Below are positions 1 through 9,421 of a stretch of DNA of 64,000 nucleotides, piece after piece. The first letter of the stretch is position 1, and every line of letters begins with the position of its first letter. Source of the DNA: Streptococcus infantis SPAR10 (GTDB taxonomy: Bacteria; Bacillota; Bacilli; Lactobacillales; Streptococcaceae); contig NZ_ALCH01000004.1 of NCBI RefSeq assembly GCF_000279535.1, positions 379,501 to 443,500 of the forward strand. Reading direction: 5' to 3'. The notes under the pieces were generated by a model that was not told where the DNA came from, did not search any database, and saw only the letters and a program-made list of their open reading frames with translations. Made by a program: the position numbers and the translations under genes.

Positions 1-2
1 CC

Positions 3-1787
3 TTTGCGGTGCTTGGAGAATTAAAGATTTCTGAGAGTTTGCAGGAGCTTTATCGAGTTCAGAAACCTCAAGTCCATATCTCGTCCAAGGGAAGTCTTCT
101 AGAAATTCAATTTGACTTTCAGGATATTGATCAAGAAGAAATCAATCGAGCAATGAAAGCTCTCGTTGCCAAGCAGGACTATTATATTTCTTCCTCTAGC
201 CAGGTTTATTATTTTGATGAACAGACAAAACGTATTCGTCAGGATCTAGAGGATTTGGGAATTGAAGAGATAGAGAGTGACTCTTTTCACGCTCGCAAGT
301 CTTTAGCGTATACCTTATCTCATCTGTTTAAGGATCAGGATCAAGTTACTTTTACTGATGAATTTCGTCATTTGTCGCATCATTTAACGCATCCTGAGGA
401 TTTTCCGATGAAGTCCCTAGATATTCGAGCCCAACTCAGGGATTATCAGAAAAAAGGGATTCAATGGCTTCAGATGTTGGACCATTATGGATTTGGTGGG
501 ATTTTAGCTGATGATATGGGACTTGGAAAAACCTTACAAGCCATCGCCTTTTTAAGTAGCCAACTTCAGGAGAATAGCCGTGTCTTGATTCTTGCTCCAT
601 CTGGTCTCATCTATAATTGGGCTGATGAATTTAAAAAATTTGCACCGAATTTGGATGTGGCTGTCGTACATGGATTGAAACCTTATCGTGAGACTATTTT
701 AGCAGAAAAACATCAGGTCTATGTGACCAGTTATGCCACTTTCCGTCAGGATAGTGAAATCTATCGAAATTTATCTTTTGATTTTCTATTTCTAGATGAA
801 GCCCAAGTGATGAAAAATGCCCAAACCAAAATTGCTAAGATTTTGAGAAAGTTTGTGGTTCCATCAGTTTTTGCTCTTTCCGGAACACCAATTGAAAATA
901 ATCTAGGGGAATTATGGTCTATCTTTCAGATTGTATTGCCAGGACTTTTGCCAGCAAAAAAAGACTTTATGAAATTGCCTGCTGAGAGAGTGGCACAGTT
1001 TATCAAACCATTTGTCATGCGTCGAAAAAAAGAGGATGTTCTTACAGAGTTACCTGATCTGATAGAAGTCGTTTATAAAAATGAACTGGAGGACCAGCAA
1101 AAAGCTATCTATCTAGCTCAACTTCAACAGATGCAAGAGCGCTTGGGACAAGTGACCGATGCAGAATTTCAACGAAATCGAGTTGAAATTTTAACAGGAC
1201 TCATGCGTCTTCGCCAGATTTGTGATACTCCAGCTCTATTTATGGAAGATTATAAGGGAGATAGCGGGAAGCTTGATAGTTTACGAGATCTGTTAGGTCA
1301 AATTGCTGAGGGAAATCATCGTGTACTCATCTTCTCTCAATTTAGGGGAATGCTTGATCGCATCGAAAAGGAGTTGCCTCAGCTTGGCTTAACTTCCTTT
1401 AAGATTACTGGCTCTACACCATCACAGGAGCGTCAAGAAATGACCAAGGCTTTTAACCAAGGTGAGCGCGATGTATTTTTGATTTCTCTAAAAGCTGGTG
1501 GAGTTGGTCTCAACCTTACTGGTGCGGATACAGTTATTCTGGTAGATTTATGGTGGAATCCGGCAGTTGAATCACAGGCTATTGGCCGGGCCCACCGTAT
1601 GGGACAAGACCAAGCTGTTGAGGTTTATCGTCTAGTAACTAGAGGCACAATCGAGGAGAAGATTCAAGAGTTGCAGGAAGAGAAAAAGAATCTGGTCTCA
1701 GAAGTATTGGATGGAACAGAGTCTCGTGGAAGTCTCACACTTACTGAAATTCAAGAAATATTAGGAATTTCTGAAGCCAAGACTTGA
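3..1787 (+). CDS. SNF2/Swi2-family DEAD/DEAH helicase, 5'-truncated by window edge
   Basis: Superfamily 2 DNA-dependent ATPase of the SNF2 type; in bacteria these are thought to remodel protein-DNA or RNA polymerase-DNA complexes, and the substrate here is unknown. The reading frame is open to the window edge, so the GTG at 9 is not taken as the true start and the N-terminal part lies outside. Visible motifs: Walker A DDMGLGKT (near nt 511-534), Walker B-like DEAQ (near 796), SGTPIENN, and in the C-terminal helicase domain SLKAGGVGLNLTGAD followed by the motif VI region QAIGRAHRMGQ. The gene ends 46 nt before a conserved unknown and then murC on the same strand. Family call is firm, role is not. 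Confidence 0.93.
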   Translation, partial: FAVLGELKISESLQELYRVQKPQVHISSKGSLLEIQFDFQDIDQEEINRAMKALVAKQDYYISSSSQVYYFDEQTKRIRQDLEDLGIEEIESDSFHARKSLAYTLSHLFKDQDQVTFTDEFRHLSHHLTHPEDFPMKSLDIRAQLRDYQKKGIQWLQMLDHYGFGGILADDMGLGKTLQAIAFLSSQLQENSRVLILAPSGLIYNWADEFKKFAPNLDVAVVHGLKPYRETILAEKHQVYVTSYATFRQDSEIYRNLSFDFLFLDEAQVMKNAQTKIAKILRKFVVPSVFALSGTPIENNLGELWSIFQIVLPGLLPAKKDFMKLPAERVAQFIKPFVMRRKKEDVLTELPDLIEVVYKNELEDQQKAIYLAQLQQMQERLGQVTDAEFQRNRVEILTGLMRLRQICDTPALFMEDYKGDSGKLDSLRDLLGQIAEGNHRVLIFSQFRGMLDRIEKELPQLGLTSFKITGSTPSQERQEMTKAFNQGERDVFLISLKAGGVGLNLTGADTVILVDLWWNPAVESQAIGRAHRMGQDQAVEVYRLVTRGTIEEKIQELQEEKKNLVSEVLDGTESRGSLTLTEIQEILGISEAKT

Positions 1788-1811
1788 AAAATCAAGACTT
1801 TACGTTATAAT
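1784..1811 (+). promoter_or_regulatory. Predicted sigma-A promoter of the 197-aa gene
   Basis: TTGAAA at 1784-1789 and TATAAT at 1806-1811 with a 16-bp spacer. The -35 overlaps the last codons of the SNF2 gene, so the unknown gene and murC can be transcribed independently of the helicase. Confidence 0.6.
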
Positions 1812-1833
1812 GGAGTATTGAAAGGGAATAAAA

Positions 1834-2427
1834 ATGAAACAAGTACGATTTCCAATAGTGTCAGATGATGAGATTATGCTGACAGAGATGCCATTTATGG
1901 ATTTATATGATGAGTCGGATCTCATTAGTAATATCAAGGGAGATTACCAGGAAAAAAACTACTTGGAATGGTCACCAATTACTACCGAAAAAAAGCCACT
2001 GGTTCAAGCATCAGATAAGCTACCTGAAAAGAAGGAAAAATCCTATGCTGAACTTGCTCGTGAAGAAGCAAGAGCCGATCTAAAACGGAAACGTTCAGCA
2101 AAATATTTGACTCAAGATGTTAGTTTTACAAAACGTTATAAACCTTCAAATAATGTAGTAAGACAGGCAAATCAGCCAACAGCTCCTTTCCAAAAGGAAA
2201 ATCCTGGGGAGCTAGCAAAATTTAGTGACAAACTAACTCAGAACCATTATATTTTGGCTGAAATGGCTCCACAGATGCAACAGACAACCAAAGAAGAGCA
2301 TCTTGGACCAAAGAAAAATAATTATGATTTTTTAAAGAAAAGCCAAATTTATAACAAAAAAGAAAATCAATCAGAAAAAGAACGTAAAATTGCTCAAGAG
2401 TTGAACTTGACAAATATGACAGAGTAA
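1834..2427 (+). CDS. Conserved streptococcal protein of unknown function, 197 aa
   Basis: I do not recognise a domain. The protein is hydrophilic, rich in Lys and Glu, without a signal peptide or membrane segment. A strongly charged central stretch (about residues 65-95, with many Glu/Lys/Arg) could be helical, and the rest looks disordered. ATG is preceded by an AAAGGG ribosome site. It lies between the SNF2 gene and murC, ending 11 nt before the murC start, so it is probably co-transcribed with murC. From memory the SNF2-unknown-murC order occurs in other Mitis-group genomes, but I could not check this. A cell-wall or division link is only a guess from position. Confidence 0.75.
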   Translation: MKQVRFPIVSDDEIMLTEMPFMDLYDESDLISNIKGDYQEKNYLEWSPITTEKKPLVQASDKLPEKKEKSYAELAREEARADLKRKRSAKYLTQDVSFTKRYKPSNNVVRQANQPTAPFQKENPGELAKFSDKLTQNHYILAEMAPQMQQTTKEEHLGPKKNNYDFLKKSQIYNKKENQSEKERKIAQELNLTNMTE

Positions 2428-2438
2428 AGGGGAAAAAG

Positions 2439-3773
2439 ATGGCAAAAACCTATCATTTTATCGGAATTAAAGGATCAGGGATGAGTGCCTTGGCTTTGAT
2501 GTTGCACCAAATGGGGCATAAGGTCCAAGGTTCTGATGTAGAGAAATACTACTTTACACAAAGAGGCTTAGAGCAAGCAGGTATCAAAATTTTGCCTTTT
2601 GATGAGAAGAATCTTCAAGGGGATTTAGAAATCATCGCTGGGAATGCCTTTCGTCCAGACAACAACGTTGAAATTGCCTATGCAGACAAGAATGGGCTAA
2701 GCTATAAACGTTATCATGAGTTTCTTGGTAGCTTTATGCGTGACTTTATCAGCATGGGAGTTGCTGGAGCACACGGTAAGACTTCAACAACAGGTATGCT
2801 TTCTCATGTTTTGTCACACATCACTGATACAAGCTATCTAATTGGAGATGGTACAGGTCGTGGTTCTGAAAATGCCAAGTATTTTGTCTTCGAATCAGAC
2901 GAGTACGAACGTCATTTCATGCCATATCACCCAGAATACTCTATTATTACTAATATCGACTTTGACCATCCTGACTATTTCACAAGCTTAGAGGATGTCT
3001 TCAACGCCTTCAATGATTATGCGAAACAAATCACCAAAGGTTTGTTTGTCTACGGTGAAGATGCTGAGTTGCGTAAGATTACGGCAAATGCCCCAATCTA
3101 TTATTACGGTTTTGAAGCAGACAACAATGACTTTGTAGCTAGCGATTTGCTTCGTTCTACAACTGGTTCAACCTTTACAGTTCACTTCCGTGGTCAAGAG
3201 TTGGGTCAATTCCACATTCCAACTTTCGGTCGCCACAACATCATGAATGCAACAGCAGTAATTGGTTTACTTTATACAGCTGGATTTGACTTGAATTTAG
3301 TGCGTGAACACTTGAATACTTTTGGAGGCGTTAAACGTCGCTTTACCGAAAAGATTGTCAATGATACTGTTATTATCGATGATTTTGCGCATCATCCAAC
3401 TGAAATCATTGCAACTCTAGATGCTGCACGTCAAAAATATCCAAGCAAGGAAATCGTCGCTATTTTCCAACCGCATACCTTTACTCGTACAATTGCTTTG
3501 TTGGATGATTTTGCACAAGCCTTGAATCAGGCTGATGCAGTTTACTTAGCACAAATCTATGGATCTGCTCGTGAAGTTGACCATGGTGATGTTAAGGTTG
3601 AGGATTTAGCAGCTAAGATTGATAAAAAACATCAAGTTATCACTGTCGAAAATGTGTCTCCACTCTTAGACCATGACAATGCTGTATACGTCTTTATGGG
3701 AGCAGGTGATATTCAATCATATGAATACTCATTCGAACGTCTCTTGTCTAATTTGACAAGTAATGTTCAGTAA
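2439..3773 (+). CDS. murC: UDP-N-acetylmuramate--L-alanine ligase MurC
   Basis: Cytoplasmic Mur ligase that adds L-alanine to UDP-MurNAc with ATP, the first amino-acid step of peptidoglycan stem-peptide synthesis. 444 aa, the usual MurC length. The N-terminal Rossmann-like domain begins [14 protein letters not shown]; the ATP-binding central domain carries [10 protein letters not shown] near residues 109-118; the C-terminal domain includes DDFAHHPTE and FQPHTFTR, typical of MurC. ATG follows an AAAGGGG ribosome site. A GNAT gene follows 8 nt after the stop, suggesting an operon. Confidence 0.97.
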   Translation: MAKTYHFIGIKGSGMSALALMLHQMGHKVQGSDVEKYYFTQRGLEQAGIKILPFDEKNLQGDLEIIAGNAFRPDNNVEIAYADKNGLSYKRYHEFLGSFMRDFISMGVAGAHGKTSTTGMLSHVLSHITDTSYLIGDGTGRGSENAKYFVFESDEYERHFMPYHPEYSIITNIDFDHPDYFTSLEDVFNAFNDYAKQITKGLFVYGEDAELRKITANAPIYYYGFEADNNDFVASDLLRSTTGSTFTVHFRGQELGQFHIPTFGRHNIMNATAVIGLLYTAGFDLNLVREHLNTFGGVKRRFTEKIVNDTVIIDDFAHHPTEIIATLDAARQKYPSKEIVAIFQPHTFTRTIALLDDFAQALNQADAVYLAQIYGSAREVDHGDVKVEDLAAKIDKKHQVITVENVSPLLDHDNAVYVFMGAGDIQSYEYSFERLLSNLTSNVQ

Positions 3774-3781
3774 GGAACAAG

Positions 3782-4297
3782 ATGGAATTTCCAATTAAAA
3801 TAAGGGAAGTTCAGCAATCTGATATCGAGCAGGTTTGCTTGATACAGGAGAGTACTCAAAACTTCCAAGAAATAGTTAATAGAGAAATAATAGAAGAACG
3901 TATCCGTAATTTTGCGGATACGTTTCTCTTAGCTAGTATAGATGATCAGGTGATTGCTTATATTTTAGCGACAGATTTTGCTACTTCCTCAGTAAGTAGA
4001 TGGATAGTAGAGATGGCAGATGGAGAAGCTATTAGTAATGAAAATCTTGTGATTGATGCTTTATCTGTTCATCCGAATTATCAAGGGCAAGGATTTGGAA
4101 CCTTGTTGCTCGCAGCCATGAAACAAGTTGCTCTTCAACAAAATAGTCCAGCTATTTATCTGGTCTGTAAAGATGAATTGCTATCTTATTTTGAGATGAA
4201 TGAATTTATAGAGCAAGGAATAGTAGATCTGGGAGTCGGAAATAAAGTTGATTTTCTCATGTGTTGGATGAATCCCTTTTATCAGGAGGAACTATGA
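3782..4297 (+). CDS. GNAT-family N-acetyltransferase, 171 aa
   Basis: Predicted acetyl-CoA-dependent acetyltransferase. The fold is shown by the acetyl-CoA pyrophosphate-binding segment in VHPNYQGQGFGTLLL (about residues 99-113), preceded by a beta strand ending in DALSV. Substrate unknown. It starts 8 nt after murC and its stop overlaps the start of a second GNAT gene by an ATGA quartet, so the pair is translationally coupled downstream of murC. Confidence 0.85.
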   Translation: MEFPIKIREVQQSDIEQVCLIQESTQNFQEIVNREIIEERIRNFADTFLLASIDDQVIAYILATDFATSSVSRWIVEMADGEAISNENLVIDALSVHPNYQGQGFGTLLLAAMKQVALQQNSPAIYLVCKDELLSYFEMNEFIEQGIVDLGVGNKVDFLMCWMNPFYQEEL

Positions 4298-4788
4298 TTA
4301 TTCGACAAGCTAGACTGAGTGATTTAGACCGTATTTTAGAGATTGAATTAGAGAATTTTTCAATTGAAGAAGCCATACCTCGATCTGTCTTTGAAGCACA
4401 TTTAAAGGAAATAAAAACGAGCTTTCTAGTGGCTGAAAAAGAGGGGGAGATACTTGGTTATATCGAAGGACCAGTAGTCCCTCATCGTTATTTACAAGAC
4501 CAGTCTTTCACTGAAGAAATAAAAGACCACAGTCATAAGGAAGGTGGTTATATATCTGTGACTTGTCTTTCGATAGCAAAAAAAGCTCAATCTCTAGGAC
4601 TAGGGAAAAAACTCCTGACCGAATTGAAAGAAGTGGCTCTTAAGCACGAACGAGAGGGGATCAATCTGACCTGTCATGACTACCTTATTGAATACTATGA
4701 GAAGCATGGTTTTGTCAATGAAGGAAAGTCTAAGTCCCAATTTGCAGGAGAAGAATGGTATGATATGGTCTGGGAAAACAAGAATTAG
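4294..4788 (+). CDS. GNAT-family N-acetyltransferase, 164 aa
   Basis: A second GNAT acetyltransferase. It opens IIRQARLSDLDRIL, a typical GNAT first strand and helix, and has the CoA-binding region around SLGLGKKLLTEL (about residue 105). The ATG at 4294 is chosen over an in-frame GTG at 4261 because an AGGAGG site lies just upstream and the ATG overlaps the preceding stop (ATGA). Resembles the acetyltransferases found beside murC in streptococci; substrate unknown. Confidence 0.85.
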   Translation: MIIRQARLSDLDRILEIELENFSIEEAIPRSVFEAHLKEIKTSFLVAEKEGEILGYIEGPVVPHRYLQDQSFTEEIKDHSHKEGGYISVTCLSIAKKAQSLGLGKKLLTELKEVALKHEREGINLTCHDYLIEYYEKHGFVNEGKSKSQFAGEEWYDMVWENKN

Positions 4789-4809
4789 TGAGTAGAAAGG
4801 CTTCTAAGG

Positions 4810-4838
4810 TTGCTTTTCTTTAGTTTTTAAGATATAAT
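4810..4838 (+). promoter_or_regulatory. Predicted sigma-A promoter of mltG
   Basis: TTGCTT at 4810-4815, 17-bp spacer, TATAAT at 4833-4838, about 30 nt upstream of the mltG start codon. Confidence 0.75.
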
Positions 4839-4870
4839 ATTAAGGATTATCAACAAGGAGGTAAATACCT

Positions 4871-6538
4871 TTGAGCGAAAATTCAAATGAAGAAAAGTTG
4901 AGTTTTAAAGAGCAAATTTTGCGAGATTTAGAACGACTAAAAAAAGAGGCAAATGAAGTTGAACAAACGGATGATCTTTTTTCAACTTTAGCAAAATCTT
5001 CTGAAGCAACTTCAGAAAAAAAGGAACCAAGTATTTCGGAAGAGGAGTTGATTGCAAAATCAGTTGCAGCTGTTGATCAATTGATTGATAATGCCCCAAC
5101 TGTTCCTGAGCGTCCTGTTCTTGTAGAAGAAGTTCCAGAAGAAGCTGCAGAGGAAGTACAAGAAGAAATTCCAGAAGCAGTACAAGAGGAAGTAGTTGAG
5201 TCATCTCAATCAATTCCGGAAAAAGAAGAAAATAATTCAATTCCAACTAGAGTTTCAGTTTCTTATCGTGCATTCGATACTGTTCCAGAAAAAGAAACAG
5301 TAAACCTTGCGTCACACAAGGAAGAATTGACAAGTCAAGAAGCTACTGAAGAAGCAGACCTTCCTAGAAGAAGTCGGAGAGAGTCTGCGAAACCAGCTAA
5401 GAAAAAGAAAAAATCCCACTTGAAAGGATTTTTAGTCACAGTATTGGTATTGCTGATCCTACTTGGTGCTGGTGGTTTCTTTGGACTTCGCTATGCTGAA
5501 TCAGCCTTGCAACCAGTGGATCCAAGTTCTAAACAATATATGACTGTTCAGATTCCAGATGGATCTAATGCTCAAGAAATTGGTTCAACGTTGGAAAAAT
5601 CTGGTGTCATTAAAAATGGTTTGATCTTTACACTTTATGTCAAGTATAAAAACTATAATGAATTAAAATCTGGTTATTATAATCTTCAAAAGAGTATGAG
5701 CGTTGAAGATATCATTAAAGAGTTGCAAAAGGGTGGTACACCTGAACCTCAAGAGGTTACACTTGCAAGCTTGACTATTCCAGAGGGATATACTTTAGAG
5801 CAAATTGCTCAAACTATTGGGCAACTTCAAGGCAACTTTAAGGAACCTTTGACAGCGGAAGCATTTTTGGCTAAAGTTCAAGATGAGACCTTTATTGCTC
5901 AAGAGGTTGCCAAATATCCAAACCTGCTTGCAAGCTTGCCAGCCAAAGATAGTGGTGTTCGTTACCGTTTAGAAGGTTATCTTTTCCCTGCGACTTTTAC
6001 AATCAAAGAAAGTACAACTGTTGAAAGTTTAATTGATGAAATGCTAGCTGCAATGGATAAAAACCTATCTAGTCACTATGCTACAATCAAAGAAAAGAAC
6101 TTAACAGTGAATGAACTCTTAACAATTGCCTCTCTTGTTGAGAAAGAAGGAGCAAAAACAGAGGATCGTAAGTTGATTGCTGGTGTATTCTATAATCGTT
6201 TGAACCAGGGTATGCCACTTCAAAGTAATATTGCCATCCTTTACGCAGAAGGTAAACTTGGTCAAAATATCAGTCTTGCTGATGATGCAGGTATTGATAC
6301 AACAATCAATTCCCCATATAATGTTTATACAAACCTTGGCTTAATGCCTGGGCCAGTTGATAGCCCTAGCTTGGATGCTATCGAATCAAGTATCAATCAG
6401 ACAAAGAGTGACTATCTCTACTTTGTAGCCAATGTTCAAGATGGTAAGGTTTACTATGCCACAACATTGGAAGATCATGACAAAAATGTTCAAGAACATA
6501 TTAATGGTAAATTAAACAAATCAAATAGCACAAACTAA
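4871..6538 (+). CDS. mltG: Endolytic murein transglycosylase MltG (YceG-like)
   Basis: Membrane-bound lytic transglycosylase that cuts nascent glycan strands, thought to set chain length and, in streptococci, to work with the peripheral (elongasome) machinery. 555 aa. TTG start with a perfect AAGGAGG nine nt upstream (4855-4861). An acidic, Glu/Val-rich cytoplasmic domain of about 180 residues, typical of streptococcal MltG and absent from the E. coli protein, precedes a basic KKKKK stretch and one membrane span (about 184-207). The extracytoplasmic YceG domain carries LVEKEGA (422-428) with the expected catalytic glutamate. It has its own promoter and is followed by a terminator. Confidence 0.93.
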   Translation: MSENSNEEKLSFKEQILRDLERLKKEANEVEQTDDLFSTLAKSSEATSEKKEPSISEEELIAKSVAAVDQLIDNAPTVPERPVLVEEVPEEAAEEVQEEIPEAVQEEVVESSQSIPEKEENNSIPTRVSVSYRAFDTVPEKETVNLASHKEELTSQEATEEADLPRRSRRESAKPAKKKKKSHLKGFLVTVLVLLILLGAGGFFGLRYAESALQPVDPSSKQYMTVQIPDGSNAQEIGSTLEKSGVIKNGLIFTLYVKYKNYNELKSGYYNLQKSMSVEDIIKELQKGGTPEPQEVTLASLTIPEGYTLEQIAQTIGQLQGNFKEPLTAEAFLAKVQDETFIAQEVAKYPNLLASLPAKDSGVRYRLEGYLFPATFTIKESTTVESLIDEMLAAMDKNLSSHYATIKEKNLTVNELLTIASLVEKEGAKTEDRKLIAGVFYNRLNQGMPLQSNIAILYAEGKLGQNISLADDAGIDTTINSPYNVYTNLGLMPGPVDSPSLDAIESSINQTKSDYLYFVANVQDGKVYYATTLEDHDKNVQEHINGKLNKSNSTN

Positions 6539-6564
6539 AATTATGTGGTTTTCCACATAATTTT
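6537..6564 (+). terminator. Rho-independent terminator after mltG
   Basis: TTATGTGG, loop TTTT, CCACATAA, flanked by A and T runs that extend the stem to 12 bp. Confidence 0.8.
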
Positions 6565-6614
6565 GCTTTAAGAAAGTAAATTTTATTGAAACAATCAAAA
6601 GAAAGTTGAGAAAA

Positions 6615-7097
6615 ATGGTAGAAAAAACTTATCCAATGACATTGGAAGAAAAGGAAAAACTCGAAAAAGAATTAGAAGAATTAAAATTAGTACGTCGTCC
6701 AGAAGTCGTAGAACGTATCAAGATTGCTCGTTCATACGGTGATTTGTCAGAAAATAGTGAGTATGAAGCAGCTAAGGATGAACAAGCCTTTGTTGAAGGA
6801 CAAATATCAAGCTTGGAAACAAAAATCCGTTATGCAGAAATCGTTAATAGCGATGCAGTCGCTCAAGATGAAGTTGCCATTGGAAAAACTGTAACCATCC
6901 AAGAAGTTGGAGAAGACGAAGAGGAAGTATACATTATCGTTGGTTCAGCTGGTGCAGATGCTTTTGCAGGTAAAGTATCAAATGAAAGCCCAATTGGTCA
7001 AGCCTTGATTGGTAAGAAAACAGGTGATATTGCTACAATCGAAACACCTGCTGGAAGCTATGATGTTAAGATTTTAAAAGTTGAAAAAACAGTTTAA
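6615..7097 (+). CDS. greA: Transcription elongation factor GreA
   Basis: Binds the RNA polymerase secondary channel and stimulates cleavage of backtracked transcripts. 160 aa, the standard length. The N-terminal coiled coil opens [19 protein letters not shown] and carries the [18 protein letters not shown] loop with the acidic tip residues; the C-terminal FKBP-like domain ends in [15 protein letters not shown] use the ATG at 6615 rather than the in-frame TTG at 6606 because it gives the family N terminus. The ribosome site is weak. Confidence 0.96.
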   Translation: MVEKTYPMTLEEKEKLEKELEELKLVRRPEVVERIKIARSYGDLSENSEYEAAKDEQAFVEGQISSLETKIRYAEIVNSDAVAQDEVAIGKTVTIQEVGEDEEEVYIIVGSAGADAFAGKVSNESPIGQALIGKKTGDIATIETPAGSYDVKILKVEKTV

Positions 7098-7102
7098 TAG
7101 GA

Positions 7103-7160
7103 TAGAGAAGAAGGAGTAGATATAGGGAAAACGCTTCCATCGCTCCTTTTCTTCATTTTA
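7103..7160 (+). terminator. Possible terminator after greA
   Basis: An imperfect hairpin pairs GAAGAAGGAG (about 7108-7117) with CTCCTTTTCTTC (about 7145-7156), followed by a short T-rich stretch. Pairing is interrupted and the T run is weak. Confidence 0.4.
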
Positions 7161-7178
7161 AAAACTTGAGGAGACTAG

Positions 7179-8552
7179 ATGAATTCAGAAAATAAACATA
7201 AAAAGAAAAGTAAAATGGAGCGTGGATTAACAAACCGCCACGTTCAGGTTATGGCCATTGCGGGAACAATCGGGACTGGACTATTTTTGGGAGCTGGTCG
7301 GTCTATCAGTTTAACTGGACCTTCGATTGTCTTGGTATATATGATTACGGGTGGCTTTATGTATCTCATGATGCGTGCTATTGGAGAAATGTTGTACCAG
7401 GACCCAGAGCAACACACCTTTATCAATTTTATTACACGCTATCTTGGAAAGGGCTGGGGATATTTCTCGGTTTGGTCTTATTGGTTATCAGTAGTCTTTA
7501 TTGGTATGGCTGAGATTACAGCAATCGCTCACTATGTTCAGTTTTGGTTTCCGTCTTGGCCATCTTGGTTGATTCAGGTTGTCTTTTTAACAATTTTAGG
7601 ATTGGTCAATCTGATTGCAGTTAAAATATTTGGTGAAGTGGAATTTTGGTTTGCCATGATTAAAATTGTGGCCATCCTTGCCATGATTGCGACGGGTATT
7701 TTTATGGTCTTGACCGGATTTGAAACTCCTTATGGATCAGCAAGCCTTGTCAATATCAGTGAGCAATTCTCCCTTTTCCCAAATGGGGGAATGAACTTTG
7801 TCATGGCCTTTCAAATGGTTTTCTTTGCTTACTTGATGATTGAGTTTATTGGTGTTACTACATCTGAAACCAAAGATCCTCGAAAAGTCTTGCCCAAGGC
7901 AGTTAAGGAAATTCCCTTGCGAATTATCTTCTTCTACGGTGGAGCTTTGCTTGCAATCATGTCTATTATTCCTTGGCGTGAGCTTTCTGCGACAGATTCA
8001 CCATTTGTAACGGTATTTGAACTTGTTGGCCTTAAGTGGGCAGCAGCCTTGATTAACTTTGTTGTTTTGACTTCCGCTGCGTCAGCCTTGAATTCAACCC
8101 TTTACTCAACAGGTCGTCACTTGTACCAAATTGCCCATGATTCACCAAATCGTTTCTTGAAAGCTATTAAGGCAGATACACTTTCACGCCACAACGTTCC
8201 TCAGAATGCTATCATTGCTTCTGCGGTATTGATTGGTTTTGCAGCCTTTATCAATGTACTTCCTAGCGTATCAGATGCCTTTGCTTTGATTACGGCTTCT
8301 TCATCAGGTGTTTATATCGCCATCTACATCTTAATCATGGTGGCCCATCTTAAGTATCGCAAGTCAAAAGACTTTATGGCAGATGGCTATCTCATGCCTC
8401 AATATCGCTTGCTAAATCCTCTGACTATGCTCTTCTTCATCTTTGTATTCGGAACTCTATTTTTACAAGAATCAACTGTAATGGGAGCAAAAGGTTCAGC
8501 TATCTGGATTGTTGCTTTTGGTATTTATAGCCAATGGAAATTTAGAAAATAA
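7179..8552 (+). CDS. Amino acid permease, APC superfamily (AAT type)
   Basis: Twelve-segment cytoplasmic membrane transporter for amino-acid uptake by proton symport. 457 aa with the APC signature near the N terminus: LTNRHVQVMAIAGTIGTGLF, then GAGRSISLTGPS. The motif IEFIGVTTSETKDPRKVLP after segment 6 is typical of the AAT family (AroP, LysP, D-serine/D-alanine/glycine permease relatives). The substrate cannot be read from sequence. Starts after a GAGGAG site and is followed by a strong terminator, so it is probably monocistronic. Confidence 0.88.
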   Translation: MNSENKHKKKSKMERGLTNRHVQVMAIAGTIGTGLFLGAGRSISLTGPSIVLVYMITGGFMYLMMRAIGEMLYQDPEQHTFINFITRYLGKGWGYFSVWSYWLSVVFIGMAEITAIAHYVQFWFPSWPSWLIQVVFLTILGLVNLIAVKIFGEVEFWFAMIKIVAILAMIATGIFMVLTGFETPYGSASLVNISEQFSLFPNGGMNFVMAFQMVFFAYLMIEFIGVTTSETKDPRKVLPKAVKEIPLRIIFFYGGALLAIMSIIPWRELSATDSPFVTVFELVGLKWAAALINFVVLTSAASALNSTLYSTGRHLYQIAHDSPNRFLKAIKADTLSRHNVPQNAIIASAVLIGFAAFINVLPSVSDAFALITASSSGVYIAIYILIMVAHLKYRKSKDFMADGYLMPQYRLLNPLTMLFFIFVFGTLFLQESTVMGAKGSAIWIVAFGIYSQWKFRK

Positions 8553-8560
8553 GTTATAAG

Positions 8561-8587
8561 CTCATCAACTCAGGTTGATGAGTTTTC
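8561..8587 (+). terminator. Terminator after the amino acid permease
   Basis: Nine-bp stem CTCATCAAC / GTTGATGAG with loop TCAG and a T run. Confidence 0.8.
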
Positions 8588-8591
8588 TAGT

Positions 8592-8620
8592 TTGACAGCT
8601 CTTGGTAATAAGACTATAAT
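8592..8620 (+). promoter_or_regulatory. Consensus sigma-A promoter of the GNAT gene at 8651
   Basis: TTGACA at 8592-8597, 17-bp spacer, TATAAT at 8615-8620: an exact match to both hexamers. Confidence 0.85.
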
Positions 8621-8650
8621 CAAGCTATAAGTATCTTCGAGGAGGTTTGG

Positions 8651-9061
8651 ATGCAGCTAAGATTGGAAAATACAGAGTCTCAGAAATCGCAAATAATAGG
8701 AGACTTGATTCGCTCCTATAATCGTTCCAAAAGAGAAGTTGCTGAAAGCGAGCCACTTAATCTGTATATTGAAGATGAACATGGTGAGATCATGGCTGGA
8801 TTAGTAGCAGAGACTTTCGGGAATTGGTTAGAAATTGAGTATTTGTTTGTGAAGGAGGACATACGAGGACAAGGAATCGGATCCCAACTATTGCACCAAG
8901 CAGAAAGTGAAGCTAAAAAGAGAAACTGTCGCTTTGCTTTTGTGAATACCTATCAGTTTCAAGCGCCAGTCTTTTATCAAAAGCAGGGCTACAAGGAAGT
9001 CTTTACCTTAAAAGACTATCCCTACACTGGACAAAGGCACTATTATCAAAAAGATTTGTAA
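8651..9061 (+). CDS. GNAT-family N-acetyltransferase, 136 aa
   Basis: Small GNAT enzyme. The acetyl-CoA loop is DIRGQGIGSQLL (about residues 74-85), preceded by IEYLFV. The C-terminal YQFQAPVFYQKQGYKEV pattern is typical of small GNATs near the YjgM/PhnO-like group. ATG follows GGAGG. Flanked by its own consensus promoter and a terminator, so monocistronic. Substrate unknown. Confidence 0.85.
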   Translation: MQLRLENTESQKSQIIGDLIRSYNRSKREVAESEPLNLYIEDEHGEIMAGLVAETFGNWLEIEYLFVKEDIRGQGIGSQLLHQAESEAKKRNCRFAFVNTYQFQAPVFYQKQGYKEVFTLKDYPYTGQRHYYQKDL

Positions 9062-9067
9062 ACAGAG

Positions 9068-9103
9068 AACTCTCTATCATGTAAGTGGTAGAGAGTTTTT
9101 TTG
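9068..9103 (+). terminator. Terminator after the GNAT gene
   Basis: AACTCTCTATCA pairs with TGGTAGAGAGTT (one G-U wobble) around a short loop, followed by T residues. Confidence 0.8.
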
Positions 9104-9211
9104 TAAAAAAAATCACACAAAATGACAGATATATATTACATAATGTAAATTATATGATATAATGGACTTGGAAAGAAGCGCAACTTTTTAAAATCTAAAA
9201 GGAGGTAAGAA

Positions 9212-9421
9212 GTGGCTAAGAATTTAAAATTAAAACTTGCTCGAGTAGAGCTTGATATGACACAAGGTGACTTGGCAGAAGCTGTAGGTGTGACTAGACA
9301 GACTATCGGCTTGATAGAAGCTGGGAAATATAATCCTAGTCTCTCCCTCTGCCAGTCCATTTGCAGATGCTTAGGCAAAACTTTAGACCAATTATTTTGG
9401 GAGGAAGAAGATGAAAAATAA
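9212..9421 (+). CDS. Small XRE-family transcriptional regulator, 69 aa
   Basis: A single Cro/CI-type helix-turn-helix domain: LKLKLARVELDMTQGDLAEA, then the recognition-helix region VTRQTIGLIEAGKYNPS. It resembles the YozG/YvaO-type minimal regulators that often sit beside a membrane protein gene. GTG start with a perfect AAGGAGG site. Its stop lies 11 nt inside the next gene (starts 9411), so the two are co-translated. It probably represses its own promoter; the operator was not identified. Confidence 0.88.
   Translation: MAKNLKLKLARVELDMTQGDLAEAVGVTRQTIGLIEAGKYNPSLSLCQSICRCLGKTLDQLFWEEEDEK

Noticed and set aside
4905..5246. 113-aa minus-strand ORF opposite the acidic domain of mltG
   Set aside because: Leu-rich product is the complement of Glu-rich codons; no start signals.
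6606..6614. TTG start three codons upstream for greA
   Set aside because: Would add residues not found in GreA, and the ATG at 6615 matches the family N terminus.
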